A stretch of DNA of 64,000 bases. Source: Verrucomicrobiota bacterium. Its GTDB lineage: Bacteria; Verrucomicrobiota; Verrucomicrobiia; Limisphaerales; Pedosphaeraceae. The position numbers and the translations under genes are program-made. Shown here in pieces: positions 16,736 to 25,718 of this stretch (within the stretch, counting starts at the first letter, position 1; each line of letters begins with the position of its first letter). Under the pieces are notes generated by a model. That model had not been told where the DNA came from and searched no databases. It saw only the letters and a list, made by a program, of their open reading frames with translations. Location of the stretch: positions 1 to 64,000 of the forward strand of contig JAJPHR010000061.1 of assembly GCA_021325145.1 (NCBI GenBank), in the 5' to 3' direction.

Positions 16736-18583
16736 ATGAAACTGCCAAGCATGATTTGTCTCGTTGTTCCCATATCATTAATCTCTTTATACTCAACAAC
16801 CCAGCCCCCGTTGAGATTGGAAGATTCCCTGACGCCGAACACGGTCGCTAATAACAACATCATGGCGGCCTACGATTTCACGACGCCTTCCGATTCGGGC
16901 AACAGTAACAGTGCGGGTATCGGGACAAATTCTCCAATGAAAGTTGTGAACTACGGCTCACGACTTTCCCGGCCAATCCAAGACGTGGTCAAGATGGTGA
17001 ATGGAGGTGTTCCACCCGAAGTGCTGGTGGCTTACGTGCAGAATTCCTCCTCCGTCTTCAATCCCACACCGGAGAACATTATTTATCTCAAAGACAAAGG
17101 GGTTCCGATGACGGTGATCACCGCCATGCTGGTACATGACAAAACGCTGCGTGAGAATGTAAATCAAATGCCCGCGCCGGCCGTAACTGGTCCGCAATCC
17201 CCGCCCCAAACACCTTACGATCAGTATCAACCCTCCTACCAAAACCAAACGCCCGGGATGCCGCCGGCTGAGATTTATCCCAACAGCTATAACGCTCAAC
17301 CCCAGTACGACAACAATATGCCGGAACAGGTGAACTACTTTTACAACGATCTGTCCCCTTACGGTTCGTGGTATAGTCTTCCGGGTTATGGTTGGGCGTG
17401 GCAACCGGACCTCGCAACTTCTTCCTCAAGCTGGGCGCCCTACCGTAACGATGGCCGCTGGTTATACAGTAATTATGGATGGTACTGGCACTCGGATTAT
17501 CCCTGGGGATGGGCGCCGTTTCATTATGGGCGATGGTGGAATCATCCTTCCCAAGGCTGGCTGTGGTTTCCTGGCACAGACTGGGCCTCGTCCTGGGTTA
17601 ACTGGCGCTGTTCACCCGGCTTTTGCGGCTGGGCGCCCTTGTCTCCGTTCACGGATCCGGGCTTCGGATTGCGCGCGGGCCTCGGGGCGGATTCTTTCAA
17701 CCGCGGTTTTGGCAAGTCTGGCAGCGCCAACGACTTTACCTTTGTTCCAATCAACCGCTTTACCGATCCGAACGTCGGCGCGTTCCGGGTGAACAGCACG
17801 CAAGCGCGTTCCCTCTTCACACGCAGCACTTTGGTCAACAACATGCTCACGGGTGGTTTGGGGATCACGGCCAACCAAGGCTTCGATCCCGATCGAGTCG
17901 CGGCTGCCGGTGGCAGTTCGGTCGCGCGCGTGACCGTTCAAGATCCGCCGGCCGGAGTTGATCCGATTCCAGATCGTGTCTTCAACGGGGACTCGGCATT
18001 CTTCGGGTTCGGCGGAGGTTTTGCCGGGTTGGGCGTCTTTCGCGCGCGGCTGCAAAATGGTCCAGTGCTTTCAAGCGCACAAGCCCAGACGATCAACCCA
18101 CGGTTTCCACAAATGCGCCCCGGTCTTTTGAATACTGGCCAGCCAACCACGGCGCAGTCACAGGAGATTAATCCCGCGTTCCCAAACTTGCGACCCGGCC
18201 CGGATAACCCAGCGGCACGCAACCGGTTCTTTCTCGCGCCATTCCCTTCGGGAGCCAGCACTTTTCAAGATCGCTTCGGTCGTAATCAAATCGGATTTTT
18301 TCATGGCAACGCCGGCACAGGGGTGAGTGGTTCGACCAGCACCGGACCGATTCCAAACTTTGCTCCTCCAGGGACTGTTCCGGGCGCGATCGGTCCCCTG
18401 CCTCCGTTCAGTCCGCCGGGGAGCGTGGCTGGATCTGGCGGGCCTGCGGTGGCGCCGTTCAGCCCGCCAGGATCCGTCACGGGATCAGGCGGAGGGCGGG
18501 TAGCTCCGTTCAGCCCGCCTGGCTCGGCTGCCAGAGGAGGCGGCGGAGCCAAGGGCGGTGGCGGTGGTGGCGGACATCGCTAA
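16736..18583 (+). CDS. Secreted Trp/Tyr-rich DUF6600 protein
   Basis: 615 residues from ATG 16736, chosen because it begins a signal peptide (MKLPSMICLVVPISLISLYS). Residues about 60-130 hold a helical segment (RPIQDVVKMVNGGVPPEVLV), then a P/Q/Y-rich linker. Residues about 200-305 are the Trp/Tyr-rich DUF6600 block: LSPYGSWYSLPGYGWAWQP, SDYPWGWAPFHYGRWW, WLWFPGTDWASSWVNWR. The C-terminus has three FSPPGS units separated by Gly-rich spacers and a Gly-only tail ending GGGGHR; a looser INPxFPxxRPG pair lies before it. It is probably an exported or cell-surface protein; function unknown. Confidence 0.85.
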   Translation: MKLPSMICLVVPISLISLYSTTQPPLRLEDSLTPNTVANNNIMAAYDFTTPSDSGNSNSAGIGTNSPMKVVNYGSRLSRPIQDVVKMVNGGVPPEVLVAYVQNSSSVFNPTPENIIYLKDKGVPMTVITAMLVHDKTLRENVNQMPAPAVTGPQSPPQTPYDQYQPSYQNQTPGMPPAEIYPNSYNAQPQYDNNMPEQVNYFYNDLSPYGSWYSLPGYGWAWQPDLATSSSSWAPYRNDGRWLYSNYGWYWHSDYPWGWAPFHYGRWWNHPSQGWLWFPGTDWASSWVNWRCSPGFCGWAPLSPFTDPGFGLRAGLGADSFNRGFGKSGSANDFTFVPINRFTDPNVGAFRVNSTQARSLFTRSTLVNNMLTGGLGITANQGFDPDRVAAAGGSSVARVTVQDPPAGVDPIPDRVFNGDSAFFGFGGGFAGLGVFRARLQNGPVLSSAQAQTINPRFPQMRPGLLNTGQPTTAQSQEINPAFPNLRPGPDNPAARNRFFLAPFPSGASTFQDRFGRNQIGFFHGNAGTGVSGSTSTGPIPNFAPPGTVPGAIGPLPPFSPPGSVAGSGGPAVAPFSPPGSVTGSGGGRVAPFSPPGSAARGGGGAKGGGGGGGHR

Positions 18584-18610
18584 TCTGCAAAGCGCGAGCC
18601 ACCAGCTTCG

Positions 18611-19291
18611 TCAGGCGATAGGTTTGGTCGCCACGGTGCTCTCGATGATTCCTTTTGAGATGGCGTGGCGAGTCAACCCGGCGACATCGTGAATATTCAG
18701 TTTATTCATCACCTGTTGCCGGTGCTTTTCCACTGTCTTGATGCTGATGCACAATTCCGCCGCGATCTGCTTGTTCGCCTGGCCCTCGGCGATCAGTTGC
18801 AGAACCTCGGCTTCACGCGAGGTAAGATAATCCGTCCGCTTGCGTACCGGCTGCCCGCTGACGAACGCCTCGCGGCAATGATCGCGCAGGCGTTTGGCGA
18901 TGGCCGGGCTGAAGAATGCGTTGCCCTTATGCGCTTCACGGATGGCTTTGAGCAGGTCGTTTGCGGCAGTTTGTTTGACCAGGTATCCCGCCGCGCCGGC
19001 TTCAGTCAACTGTTGCACATACTCGTCATCGCTGTAGGACGATAACACCAGCACCTTGGTCGCAGGCAACTGCCTGGTGATTTGCCGGGTCGCTTCCAGT
19101 CCGTTCAACAGCGGCATGGCGATATCCATTACCACCACGTCCGGAAGAAGCTTTTTGGCCATCATCACGGCTTGCCTGCCGGTATCCGCCTCCCCCACAA
19201 TCTCAATGTCCCCTTCCACCACCAGCAAAGCGCGCAGTCCCTGACGAACCACGGTGTGGTCGTCAGCCAGTAAAACTTTGATCTTTTGCAT
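18611..19291 (-). CDS. NarL/LuxR-type response regulator
   Basis: 226 residues from the ATG at 19291. Receiver domain (1-120) with the acidic pair D10-D11, phospho-acceptor D56 (VVVMDIAMP), the SSYSDD switch strand and lysine in GYLVKQ. The C-terminal LuxR helix-turn-helix (about 150-215) contains LTSREAEVLQLIAEGQANKQIA and SIKTVEKHRQQVMNKL. It is the last gene of the rsbT-rsbX-kinase group on the same strand, 58 bases after the kinase, so it is the probable output of that circuit. Target promoters are unknown. Confidence 0.93.
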   Translation of the reverse strand: MQKIKVLLADDHTVVRQGLRALLVVEGDIEIVGEADTGRQAVMMAKKLLPDVVVMDIAMPLLNGLEATRQITRQLPATKVLVLSSYSDDEYVQQLTEAGAAGYLVKQTAANDLLKAIREAHKGNAFFSPAIAKRLRDHCREAFVSGQPVRKRTDYLTSREAEVLQLIAEGQANKQIAAELCISIKTVEKHRQQVMNKLNIHDVAGLTRHAISKGIIESTVATKPIA

Positions 19292-19349
19292 AAAATTTCT
19301 CCAAGAACTAACCATACTACACACTTACCATTAGCCAAGCAAATCCTTT

Positions 19350-20492
19350 TCATTTACTATCGACGGTTTCAAGGTTGAACGGAATCCAGACCCGCACTCG
19401 CGTTCCCTGCCCCGGCTCCGATTCAATGCTAAGTTTCCCGCTTGCCAGCCTGACACGTTCCTGAATCCCCAACAGGCCAAGCCGCTTCTTGCCGGAAGTT
19501 GACGCAAGCTGTTGCTCCACCCGGAAAGACCGTCCATTGTCCTGGATTTCCATTTGGACGCCGTTTTTCAACTTGCGGATGCTTACCTGGCTTTGGGTGG
19601 CCCGCGCGTGTTTTGCGATGTTGGTCAGACTTTCCTGTGCCACGCGGTATAATACGGTTTTTTGTTCCGTCTCCAACTTCTCCACGAGGGGCGTGGCTCC
19701 GAAACTGACGCGCACGCCCGTGCGCTCGGCAAAACTCTTTACGAAGGAACGCAACGCGGGAATCAACCCGAGATCGTCCAGCATGGCGGGACGCAATTCG
19801 CGCGAAAAATCGTGCACCACCTCCATGGTTTGTTCGAGCATGTTTTGCGCGTCGGCAATCTTCCGCCGCAGCCGCGTGTGGCTGCCCCGCACCATTTTCT
19901 TCAACATCGCCAGATTGACATTCACAGCCGTCAACGCCTGGCCGACTTCGTCGTGCAGTTCACGGCTGATCCGCTTGCGTTCGTCCTCCTGCACGCGCAG
20001 AATCTGGCTCGACAAATGGCGCAGATTTTCCTGCATTAATTTCGCCTGCGTGAACAGGTCCCGGTAATGTTCCTCGCTCTCGCGCAATTCGTGTTCCACC
20101 CGCTCGCGTTGAGCGATTTCCTGTTTCAATTTTTGGTTTGTCGCGGCGAGTTGCCGGTTGCGGTCTTCCAGCGCGTCGTTAAGCTGTCTCAGGCTCCGGT
20201 TTGCGTCCCGGAATCCCCGATGCGTGATTTCGAAAGGCGAAAGGCTCTCCGTCAGGAAAGCCCCGGCGTTTTTCGCCACTTTGAAGCTTTCCTCGGCGGT
20301 TTCTGAATTCGGAAGCAGGGTCAGCAGCACGGTTTCATGGATTCTCGCCATGTCGATCACGCCCAGGCCGTGGGCCACCGTTTTTCGTCCCACGTCGTAG
20401 GCCTGTTGGAGCGAACGCTCGTTCCGAAGCTTGAGATAACGCTTCAACGCGGCCAGATACCTTCGGGTCAATGAGCCATTGGAATTACTCAT
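19350..20492 (-). CDS. Histidine kinase with N-terminal RsbU_N-like domain
   Basis: 380 residues. Residues about 8-90 (LTRRYLAALKRYLKLRNERSL, then QAYDVGRKT and IDMARIHETVL) follow the pattern of the RsbU N-terminal domain, which in Bacillus binds RsbT. A coiled coil (about 95-170) leads to a HisKA_3 dimerisation domain with H180 in SRELHDEVGQAL, then a HATPase domain (QESLTNIAKHA, DNGRSF, GLLGIQERV). There is no membrane segment, so it is a cytoplasmic NarX-like kinase. Its start overlaps the RsbX-like gene by eight bases. The N-terminal assignment is mine, by pattern, and should be tested with a profile search. Confidence 0.88.
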   Translation of the reverse strand: MSNSNGSLTRRYLAALKRYLKLRNERSLQQAYDVGRKTVAHGLGVIDMARIHETVLLTLLPNSETAEESFKVAKNAGAFLTESLSPFEITHRGFRDANRSLRQLNDALEDRNRQLAATNQKLKQEIAQRERVEHELRESEEHYRDLFTQAKLMQENLRHLSSQILRVQEDERKRISRELHDEVGQALTAVNVNLAMLKKMVRGSHTRLRRKIADAQNMLEQTMEVVHDFSRELRPAMLDDLGLIPALRSFVKSFAERTGVRVSFGATPLVEKLETEQKTVLYRVAQESLTNIAKHARATQSQVSIRKLKNGVQMEIQDNGRSFRVEQQLASTSGKKRLGLLGIQERVRLASGKLSIESEPGQGTRVRVWIPFNLETVDSK

Positions 20493-21111
20493 GCGCCGCC
20501 CTCGAATATCGCGCGACGAGAATCAGCGCGTCGTCGTTGCCTTTGAAATGGCGCTCCAGAATCCGTTCCGCCATCCGCTGCGGATTTTCCTCCCGGCGCA
20601 ACTCCCCCACAAAATCCCCCTGAATGCCATCGGTCGCCAGCGCCAAGATGTCCCCTGGCTGGAGCGTGCGTTTGCGCTCGGCGAGGATCGGCAACTGATA
20701 ACCGACCACGCCGCCTTGCAGGCGTAATCGCTCGACGGCCGGGACTGCCGCCGCGTCCGCCCGCACCAGCACAGCCTCGACGTTCCCGATTCCCAGCCAA
20801 TGCAAGTTCGCGCGCAAGTCCACAGCGGCCAGCGTCATGACCGCCCCACGCGTCATCATTAAGCTTCTGTGGCATCGTTTGATCAACGAAACGATTGAAC
20901 CGGCACCATATTTTCTGAGTACGCCCACGGCGGTCCGCGCGGCTGCGGCTGCCTCGATGTCCTTGCCCAAGCCGTCCATCGCCGCCAATAGGACCCGGTC
21001 AGGAGACGGTTTGACCACGTAAGCGTCTCCCGAAACCGCGCGCCCGGCGCCAGGCCGGGCCGCAACGCCCCAATCCACCAGCGTGGTGGTGCTGCTATTC
21101 CGTTTGGCCAA
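20485..21111 (-). CDS. RsbX-like PP2C/SpoIIE-family phosphatase
   Basis: 208 residues, small single-domain PP2C/SpoIIE fold. GDAYVV and VLLAAMDGLGKD supply metal-binding aspartates; LIKRCHRSLMMTRGAVMTL, WLGIGNVEAVLVR, GGVVGYQLP and LATDGI match RsbX of the stressosome, which in Bacillus dephosphorylates RsbR/RsbS. The start is a TTG at 21111 overlapping the rsbT end by 17 bases; GTG 21078 is an alternative. It overlaps the kinase gene by eight bases. Gene order and overlaps suggest a translationally coupled operon. Confidence 0.88.
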   Translation of the reverse strand: MAKRNSSTTTLVDWGVAARPGAGRAVSGDAYVVKPSPDRVLLAAMDGLGKDIEAAAAARTAVGVLRKYGAGSIVSLIKRCHRSLMMTRGAVMTLAAVDLRANLHWLGIGNVEAVLVRADAAAVPAVERLRLQGGVVGYQLPILAERKRTLQPGDILALATDGIQGDFVGELRREENPQRMAERILERHFKGNDDALILVARYSRAAHE

Positions 21112-21523
21112 GTTGTTCCGCCCATTTTTTCATGGTCACCGTCGTGCCCTTCCCGACGTTCGATTGAATGTTAAATTCATCCATCAGCCATTTCGCGCCG
21201 GGCAGCCCAGCCCCCGCCCGGCGGCGGGTCGAGTAGCCGTACTGCATTGCCTTGGCGAGATTGGGTATCCCCGGCCCCTGGTCGCGGGCCACGATTTGGA
21301 TGCCGCGGCGGGGACCTTTCTGAATGCCACCCAGAATAATCTCACCCCGGCGGGCGAAATCCACTATGTTCCTGGCTATCTCCGAAATCGCAGCGGCAAT
21401 CAGCGTCAGTTCGCTGCCTTCAAAGCCCAGCGTTTGAGCCAATGCCCGCGCCTCCTGCCGGGCGGTGACAATGTCAAGCGATGAACTGATTTCCACTCGC
21501 ACGTCCTTCCCCGTCGATTCCAT
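21095..21523 (-). CDS. rsbT: RsbT-like switch kinase (anti-sigma regulatory family)
   Basis: 142 residues from the ATG at 21523 (a TTG at 21538 is in frame). GHKL kinase fold with N-box SEIARNI (N52), ATP-lid DQGPGIPN (D81) and GAGLPGAKWLMDEF, the RsbT signature. In Bacillus, RsbT phosphorylates RsbS/RsbR in the stressosome and, when released, activates the phosphatase RsbU by binding its N-terminal domain. Here no rsbR or rsbS is adjacent, but an RsbX-like gene and a kinase with an RsbU_N-like domain follow. It is the first gene of the group. Confidence 0.92.
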   Translation of the reverse strand: MESTGKDVRVEISSSLDIVTARQEARALAQTLGFEGSELTLIAAAISEIARNIVDFARRGEIILGGIQKGPRRGIQIVARDQGPGIPNLAKAMQYGYSTRRRAGAGLPGAKWLMDEFNIQSNVGKGTTVTMKKWAEQLGQTE

Positions 21524-22010
21524 CTGCCTGGTTTTCAAATTTGAATGATCCCATCATCGCCTCGCCTCGCTCCAGTTTGCCCGATCATCTGGCCGAGCCA
21601 GGCCCAACCGCCGGAATTGATGCGCCAGCTTTTCACGAAAGCCACCCGTGCCGCTTTGGCAGATTGTCACGGCGCCCGAGTTGGAAGGAATCATTGCCCC
21701 GGTCATTGCCCTAGCCGACCGGATGTTTTCCTTCGATAAACCTATGCCCTTGACGGGCTTCAGGCCTGTCACATTCACGTAAATTTCCCGCGAATCGTCC
21801 TTGCATACTCCTATTTTTGCCCCAGCTAAAACATGGGGTGAAACCCTAATGGTAATTGATAATCAACGAGTCACGTTCAAACTGCCAGTTCACACTTGGG
21901 GCAATAATTACGTATGCACAACATCGATTTTTTCGGCTCACTAAACGAACTCACGGGCATGGCCGCCCGGGAGGATTCCGAGCTGTTGCCCGCTCGATGA
22001 CTACAATGCC
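21524..22010. other. 487-base gap upstream of rsbT and GH9
   Basis: Divergent intergenic region. I looked for an rsbS/rsbR remnant on the minus strand and found none convincing. It contains a GC palindrome-like stretch around 21755-21780 (GACAGGCCTGAAGCCCGTC on the reverse strand) and an AT-richer stretch at about 21800-21880 with CCCCA/TGGGG pairing around 21822-21839, which is a plausible promoter/operator region. No RNA gene recognised. Confidence 0.3.
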
Positions 22011-24695
22011 ATGAACAAATTCCCCTTGCCCAAAAGCCACAAGACGACGTTTGTGCTGGCGCTGGCGCTGGTATTTTCGCCCTGCCTGCGAGCCGCCGAA
22101 TCGGACCATTTTGAGGGCAATTCCCTGGCGTTGCCGCACCCCGGGGACTGCTGGCTGCACTGCCTTTCACCGACGGTGCTTGAGCTGACGCTGATTACCA
22201 CGAAGCCGCCCGATCCTGCTCCGCCGGGCCGCTGGGACTTTGCGGACGACGATCAGCCGGCCCATCTGCCGAATGCTCGCGAATTCGAGGTCCTGGTCGG
22301 CGGCCAGCCCCAGCCGGTCACTGCGGTTGGATTTAAGCGGAGGGTGATTTACGCGCCCCTGAAACACCGGGACGTGCGAATCGGAAACTGGCTTTATCTC
22401 ACGCTCTCAAAGCCACTCGCGAATGGGCAGATGGTCGAAGTAAAAGATCCGGATGGCAAGCTTTGGCCTCCGGCAGAACAGTTCAAAGCCGCGCTCGATC
22501 CGTTGCGCTGGAGTCCGGCCATCCACGTCAATCAGACCGGCTATCTGCCCGGCTTCCCCAAAACGGCCATGGTGGGCTATTATCTCGGGAGTCTTGGCGA
22601 GATGGATTGTTTCAACACGCTCGCTACGGGGCATGCAGCGCCAACGTCACCTCAGACTTCACCCACTTTCCAACTCATCGACTCCCAAACCGGACGGGAG
22701 GTTTTTAGTGGAAAGCTAACTATCCGGTCCGATCATGGCTTTCCATTCTCCTGTTACCAACAAGTGTGGGAGGCCGATTTCACCAAGTTCAACACGCCTG
22801 GACATTACCGGTTGGCCGTGCCGGGACTCGGCGCGTCGTTCTCATTTTTAATCGACGAAGGTGTCGCCGCCGCTTTTGCGAGGACCTACGCCCTGGGTCT
22901 TTATCATCAACGCTGCGGCACGGACAATGCCCTCCCATTCACACGGGATTTGCACGGACCCTGCCACATTGCTCCCGCCGAGATTCCGGTTCCCCAATCG
23001 GCGTTCAAATTCACCTGGCAAACCATCGCTGATAAAACCGCGGATTTTGCGGAAAACCCGCGCCACACCGCGCCGCAACTCAAGAGCGAGGCCACGCAAC
23101 TCTATCCATTTGTGAAACGCGGCAAGCTGGACGTTTCGGGCGGACACCACGATGCGGGTGATTACAGCAAATACACCATCAACAGCGCGGCGTTGATCCA
23201 CTTTCTTGTGTTTGCGGCCGACGCGTTCCCCGGCGCCGGTGAATTGGACAATCTGGGAATCCCGGAGAGCGGCGATGGCAAGAGCGACCTGCTCGAAGAA
23301 GCCAAATGGGAAGCGGACTTTCTGTGCAAAATGCAGGACGATGACGGCGGCTTCTTCTTCCTGGTTTACCCGCGCGAGCGCGAGTACGAATCCGATGTGC
23401 CGCCGGATCACGGCGACCCGCAGGTGGTCTGGCCGAAAACTACAGCGGTCACCGCCGCTTCCGTTGCCGCGCTGGCACAGTGTTCCTCGTCGGTCTTGTT
23501 CAAGCAGCAATTCCCCGCGGCGGCGGCTTTGTATCTTAAAAAAGCGAAGGCCGGTTGGGACTTTTTGGAACGCGCCATCGCCAAGCATGGCCAGGATGGG
23601 GCCTATCAAAAGATGACGCATTACGGCAACGAGTTCATGCATGACGATGAACTCGCCTGGGCGGCCTGCGAAATGTATCTGGCCACGGGCGAAGCCCGCT
23701 ACCACGAAAAGCTGCTGGCCTGGCTCAATCCTTCCGTGGAAACCCGTCGATGGGGCTGGTGGCGCTTATATGAATCCTACGGCTGCGCCATGCGCAGCTA
23801 CGCGTTTGCCGCGCGAACGGGCCGGCTCAAGCGCCAGCAACTCGATCCGGCACTCCTTGACCGTTGCGAAAACGAAATCATTGCCGCCGCGCAAGACCAG
23901 CTTCACCGCGCCCAGGACAGCGCTTATGGCACCAGTTTTCCAGAGGAAACCAAACGTTCCCGCAGCGCCGGTTGGTACTTTTCCGGGGATGCAGCCTTTG
24001 ATCTCGCGGTTGGCTGCCAGCTTGATTATCCCGAGTTCAATGATCCGCGCCCCCGTTTCCGCGCGGCTTTGCTGAGCAATCTGAACTATGAAGCCGGATG
24101 CAACCCGGTCAATATCTGCTATTTAACCGGACTGGGCTGGCTGCGACCTCGCGAGATTGTGGATCAATACGCGCAGAACAACCGCCGCTTGATGCCCCCC
24201 AGCGGCATCCCGATTGGAAATATCCAGGAAGGCTTCACGTGGATTGCAGTCTATGGCAAGGAACTCGGACGGCTCAGTTATCCATCGGATGGTGCGGACC
24301 GTGCTCCCTACCCTTTCTACGACCGATGGGGCGACAGTTTTAACCTTTGCACCGAATTTGTTTCAGTGAACCAGGCGCGCAGCCTTGCCTACCTGGCCTG
24401 GCTCATGGCCCAAACCCCGCTGAAGGACCAGCCCTGGAAATCCATGCCCGGCCGCATCACGGGTATTCCCGCGGTTTCCAGCCTGTCGAAAACCGTTGTC
24501 GCCAAAATCGAAGCCGACGGACTCAACCTGAATCAGGCTGAGATCGTTTGGGAAGCCCGCGATCAGGAGCCATTCCTTGGGCCGGAGTTTCGCTTCCAGC
24601 CGGTGCACACCGGTGCGCAATGGATTGAAGCGGAAGCCCAGCTTCCCGATGGCCGCCGCATTTTTGCCATCACCAATTTTACGGCCAGCCGCTGA
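22011..24695 (+). CDS. Secreted glycoside hydrolase family 9 (endoglucanase-type)
   Basis: 894 residues with a signal peptide (1-29, ending LRA-AES). The N-terminal ~290 residues include a CelD_N-like immunoglobulin domain (INVNQTGYLPGFPKTAMVG-type strand). The (alpha/alpha)6 catalytic domain holds GGHHDAGDYSKYTINSA, with the catalytic aspartates, and near the C-terminus LCTEFVSVNQARSLAYLAWL, in the position of the acid glutamate. GH9 enzymes mainly cut beta-1,4-glucan; mixed-linkage glucan or exo-glucosaminidase activity is also known. It is followed by the exopolysaccharide genes, without an evident link. Confidence 0.88.
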   Translation: MNKFPLPKSHKTTFVLALALVFSPCLRAAESDHFEGNSLALPHPGDCWLHCLSPTVLELTLITTKPPDPAPPGRWDFADDDQPAHLPNAREFEVLVGGQPQPVTAVGFKRRVIYAPLKHRDVRIGNWLYLTLSKPLANGQMVEVKDPDGKLWPPAEQFKAALDPLRWSPAIHVNQTGYLPGFPKTAMVGYYLGSLGEMDCFNTLATGHAAPTSPQTSPTFQLIDSQTGREVFSGKLTIRSDHGFPFSCYQQVWEADFTKFNTPGHYRLAVPGLGASFSFLIDEGVAAAFARTYALGLYHQRCGTDNALPFTRDLHGPCHIAPAEIPVPQSAFKFTWQTIADKTADFAENPRHTAPQLKSEATQLYPFVKRGKLDVSGGHHDAGDYSKYTINSAALIHFLVFAADAFPGAGELDNLGIPESGDGKSDLLEEAKWEADFLCKMQDDDGGFFFLVYPREREYESDVPPDHGDPQVVWPKTTAVTAASVAALAQCSSSVLFKQQFPAAAALYLKKAKAGWDFLERAIAKHGQDGAYQKMTHYGNEFMHDDELAWAACEMYLATGEARYHEKLLAWLNPSVETRRWGWWRLYESYGCAMRSYAFAARTGRLKRQQLDPALLDRCENEIIAAAQDQLHRAQDSAYGTSFPEETKRSRSAGWYFSGDAAFDLAVGCQLDYPEFNDPRPRFRAALLSNLNYEAGCNPVNICYLTGLGWLRPREIVDQYAQNNRRLMPPSGIPIGNIQEGFTWIAVYGKELGRLSYPSDGADRAPYPFYDRWGDSFNLCTEFVSVNQARSLAYLAWLMAQTPLKDQPWKSMPGRITGIPAVSSLSKTVVAKIEADGLNLNQAEIVWEARDQEPFLGPEFRFQPVHTGAQWIEAEAQLPDGRRIFAITNFTASR

Positions 24696-24878
24696 CAGGG
24701 CATTGCGCGCAGTTCGTTCATTTCCAATCGCAATTCGATTCATAACTCGATCCTTTCGCTATCCAGTTTGTGCCCAAACTTTTGAGATTTTTATCGTAGG
24801 GTATCCTTGGGCTTTTTAGCAGGGTCTTCACCCCCATTGCGATAGCCAGCCACGCATCCTACGGTTGAAGTGCCATTT

Positions 24879-25718
24879 ATGGAACTTAAAGATGCGTGGG
24901 CTAACGGTTCTGATCTCGATAACGCGCCAACTTCTGTTGCGTGTCCAACTGTCCGCAAACAGCCTGTGGAAAGCATTTCGGCCGGGCCGCTCGCGGAGCC
25001 GGACATTGCTTCCACGTTGATGCGCTACTATGCCCGGGCAGGGAGTCGCTCGGGTCATTATCTCCTGCAATTGCAACTGGCCTGGCATCGCCTCTACTGG
25101 CGCTGCCGGCTGGACGGCGGAAGAGTACTGAAGCGAAGCGTTGACTTTTCGGCCAGCCTGCTCGTGTTGCTCTTGATCAGTCCCTTGCTGCTGCTCATCG
25201 GCTTGCTGGTGAAACTTGAGGATGGCGGTCCGATCTTTTTTGCCCAAACCCGGGTTGGCCGCTTCGGCCGGGAATTCAAGATGTACAAAATCCGCTCGAT
25301 GTGTCTCGATGCCGAGGCGCGCCTGGCCGCGCTCGTCTCGCGGAACCAGCATGCCCAAGGCGTCACGTTCAAAATCAAGGACGATCCGCGCATCACGAAA
25401 GTAGGCCGCTGGCTGCGGAAGTTCTCCCTGGACGAACTGCCGCAGCTTTACAATGTGCTGATCGGCGACATGTCGCTGGTCGGACCGCGCCCGCCGCTGC
25501 CGCGGGAAGTGCAGCGTTACACGCTGGCGGATTATCGCCGACTCGCGGCGCTGCCCGGCATCACGTGTATCTGGCAAATCAGCGGTCGCAGCGAAATTGA
25601 CTTTGCCGGCCAGGTCAAACTCGATGTCGATTACATCGAGCACCAATCCTTCTGGACCGATGCAACCATTCTGCTGAAGACCATCCCGGCGGTTCTGGCC
25701 GGCAAAGGAGCTTGTTAA
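24879..25718 (+). CDS. Undecaprenyl-phosphate sugar phosphotransferase (WbaP/RfbP-type)
   Basis: 279 residues from ATG 24879 (GTG 24870 also in frame). After a variable ~85-residue leader comes the bacterial sugar transferase domain: KRSVDFSASLLVLLLISPLL (membrane helix), FFAQTRVGRFGREFKMYKIRSM, GRWLRKFSLDELPQLYNVL, GDMSLVGPRPPL and RLAALPGITCIWQISGRSE. It transfers a sugar-1-phosphate to the lipid carrier and so starts a repeating unit. The N-terminal membrane block of full-length PglC/WbaP proteins is missing, so it is the short form. The next gene starts directly after its stop. Confidence 0.92.
   Translation: MELKDAWANGSDLDNAPTSVACPTVRKQPVESISAGPLAEPDIASTLMRYYARAGSRSGHYLLQLQLAWHRLYWRCRLDGGRVLKRSVDFSASLLVLLLISPLLLLIGLLVKLEDGGPIFFAQTRVGRFGREFKMYKIRSMCLDAEARLAALVSRNQHAQGVTFKIKDDPRITKVGRWLRKFSLDELPQLYNVLIGDMSLVGPRPPLPREVQRYTLADYRRLAALPGITCIWQISGRSEIDFAGQVKLDVDYIEHQSFWTDATILLKTIPAVLAGKGAC

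Noticed and set aside
21540-21780. Possible rsbS or rsbR remnant upstream of rsbT
   Set aside because: The short minus-strand frame has a TGLKPV stretch faintly like RsbS, but no STAS pattern or phospho-serine site; it reads as a GC palindrome.
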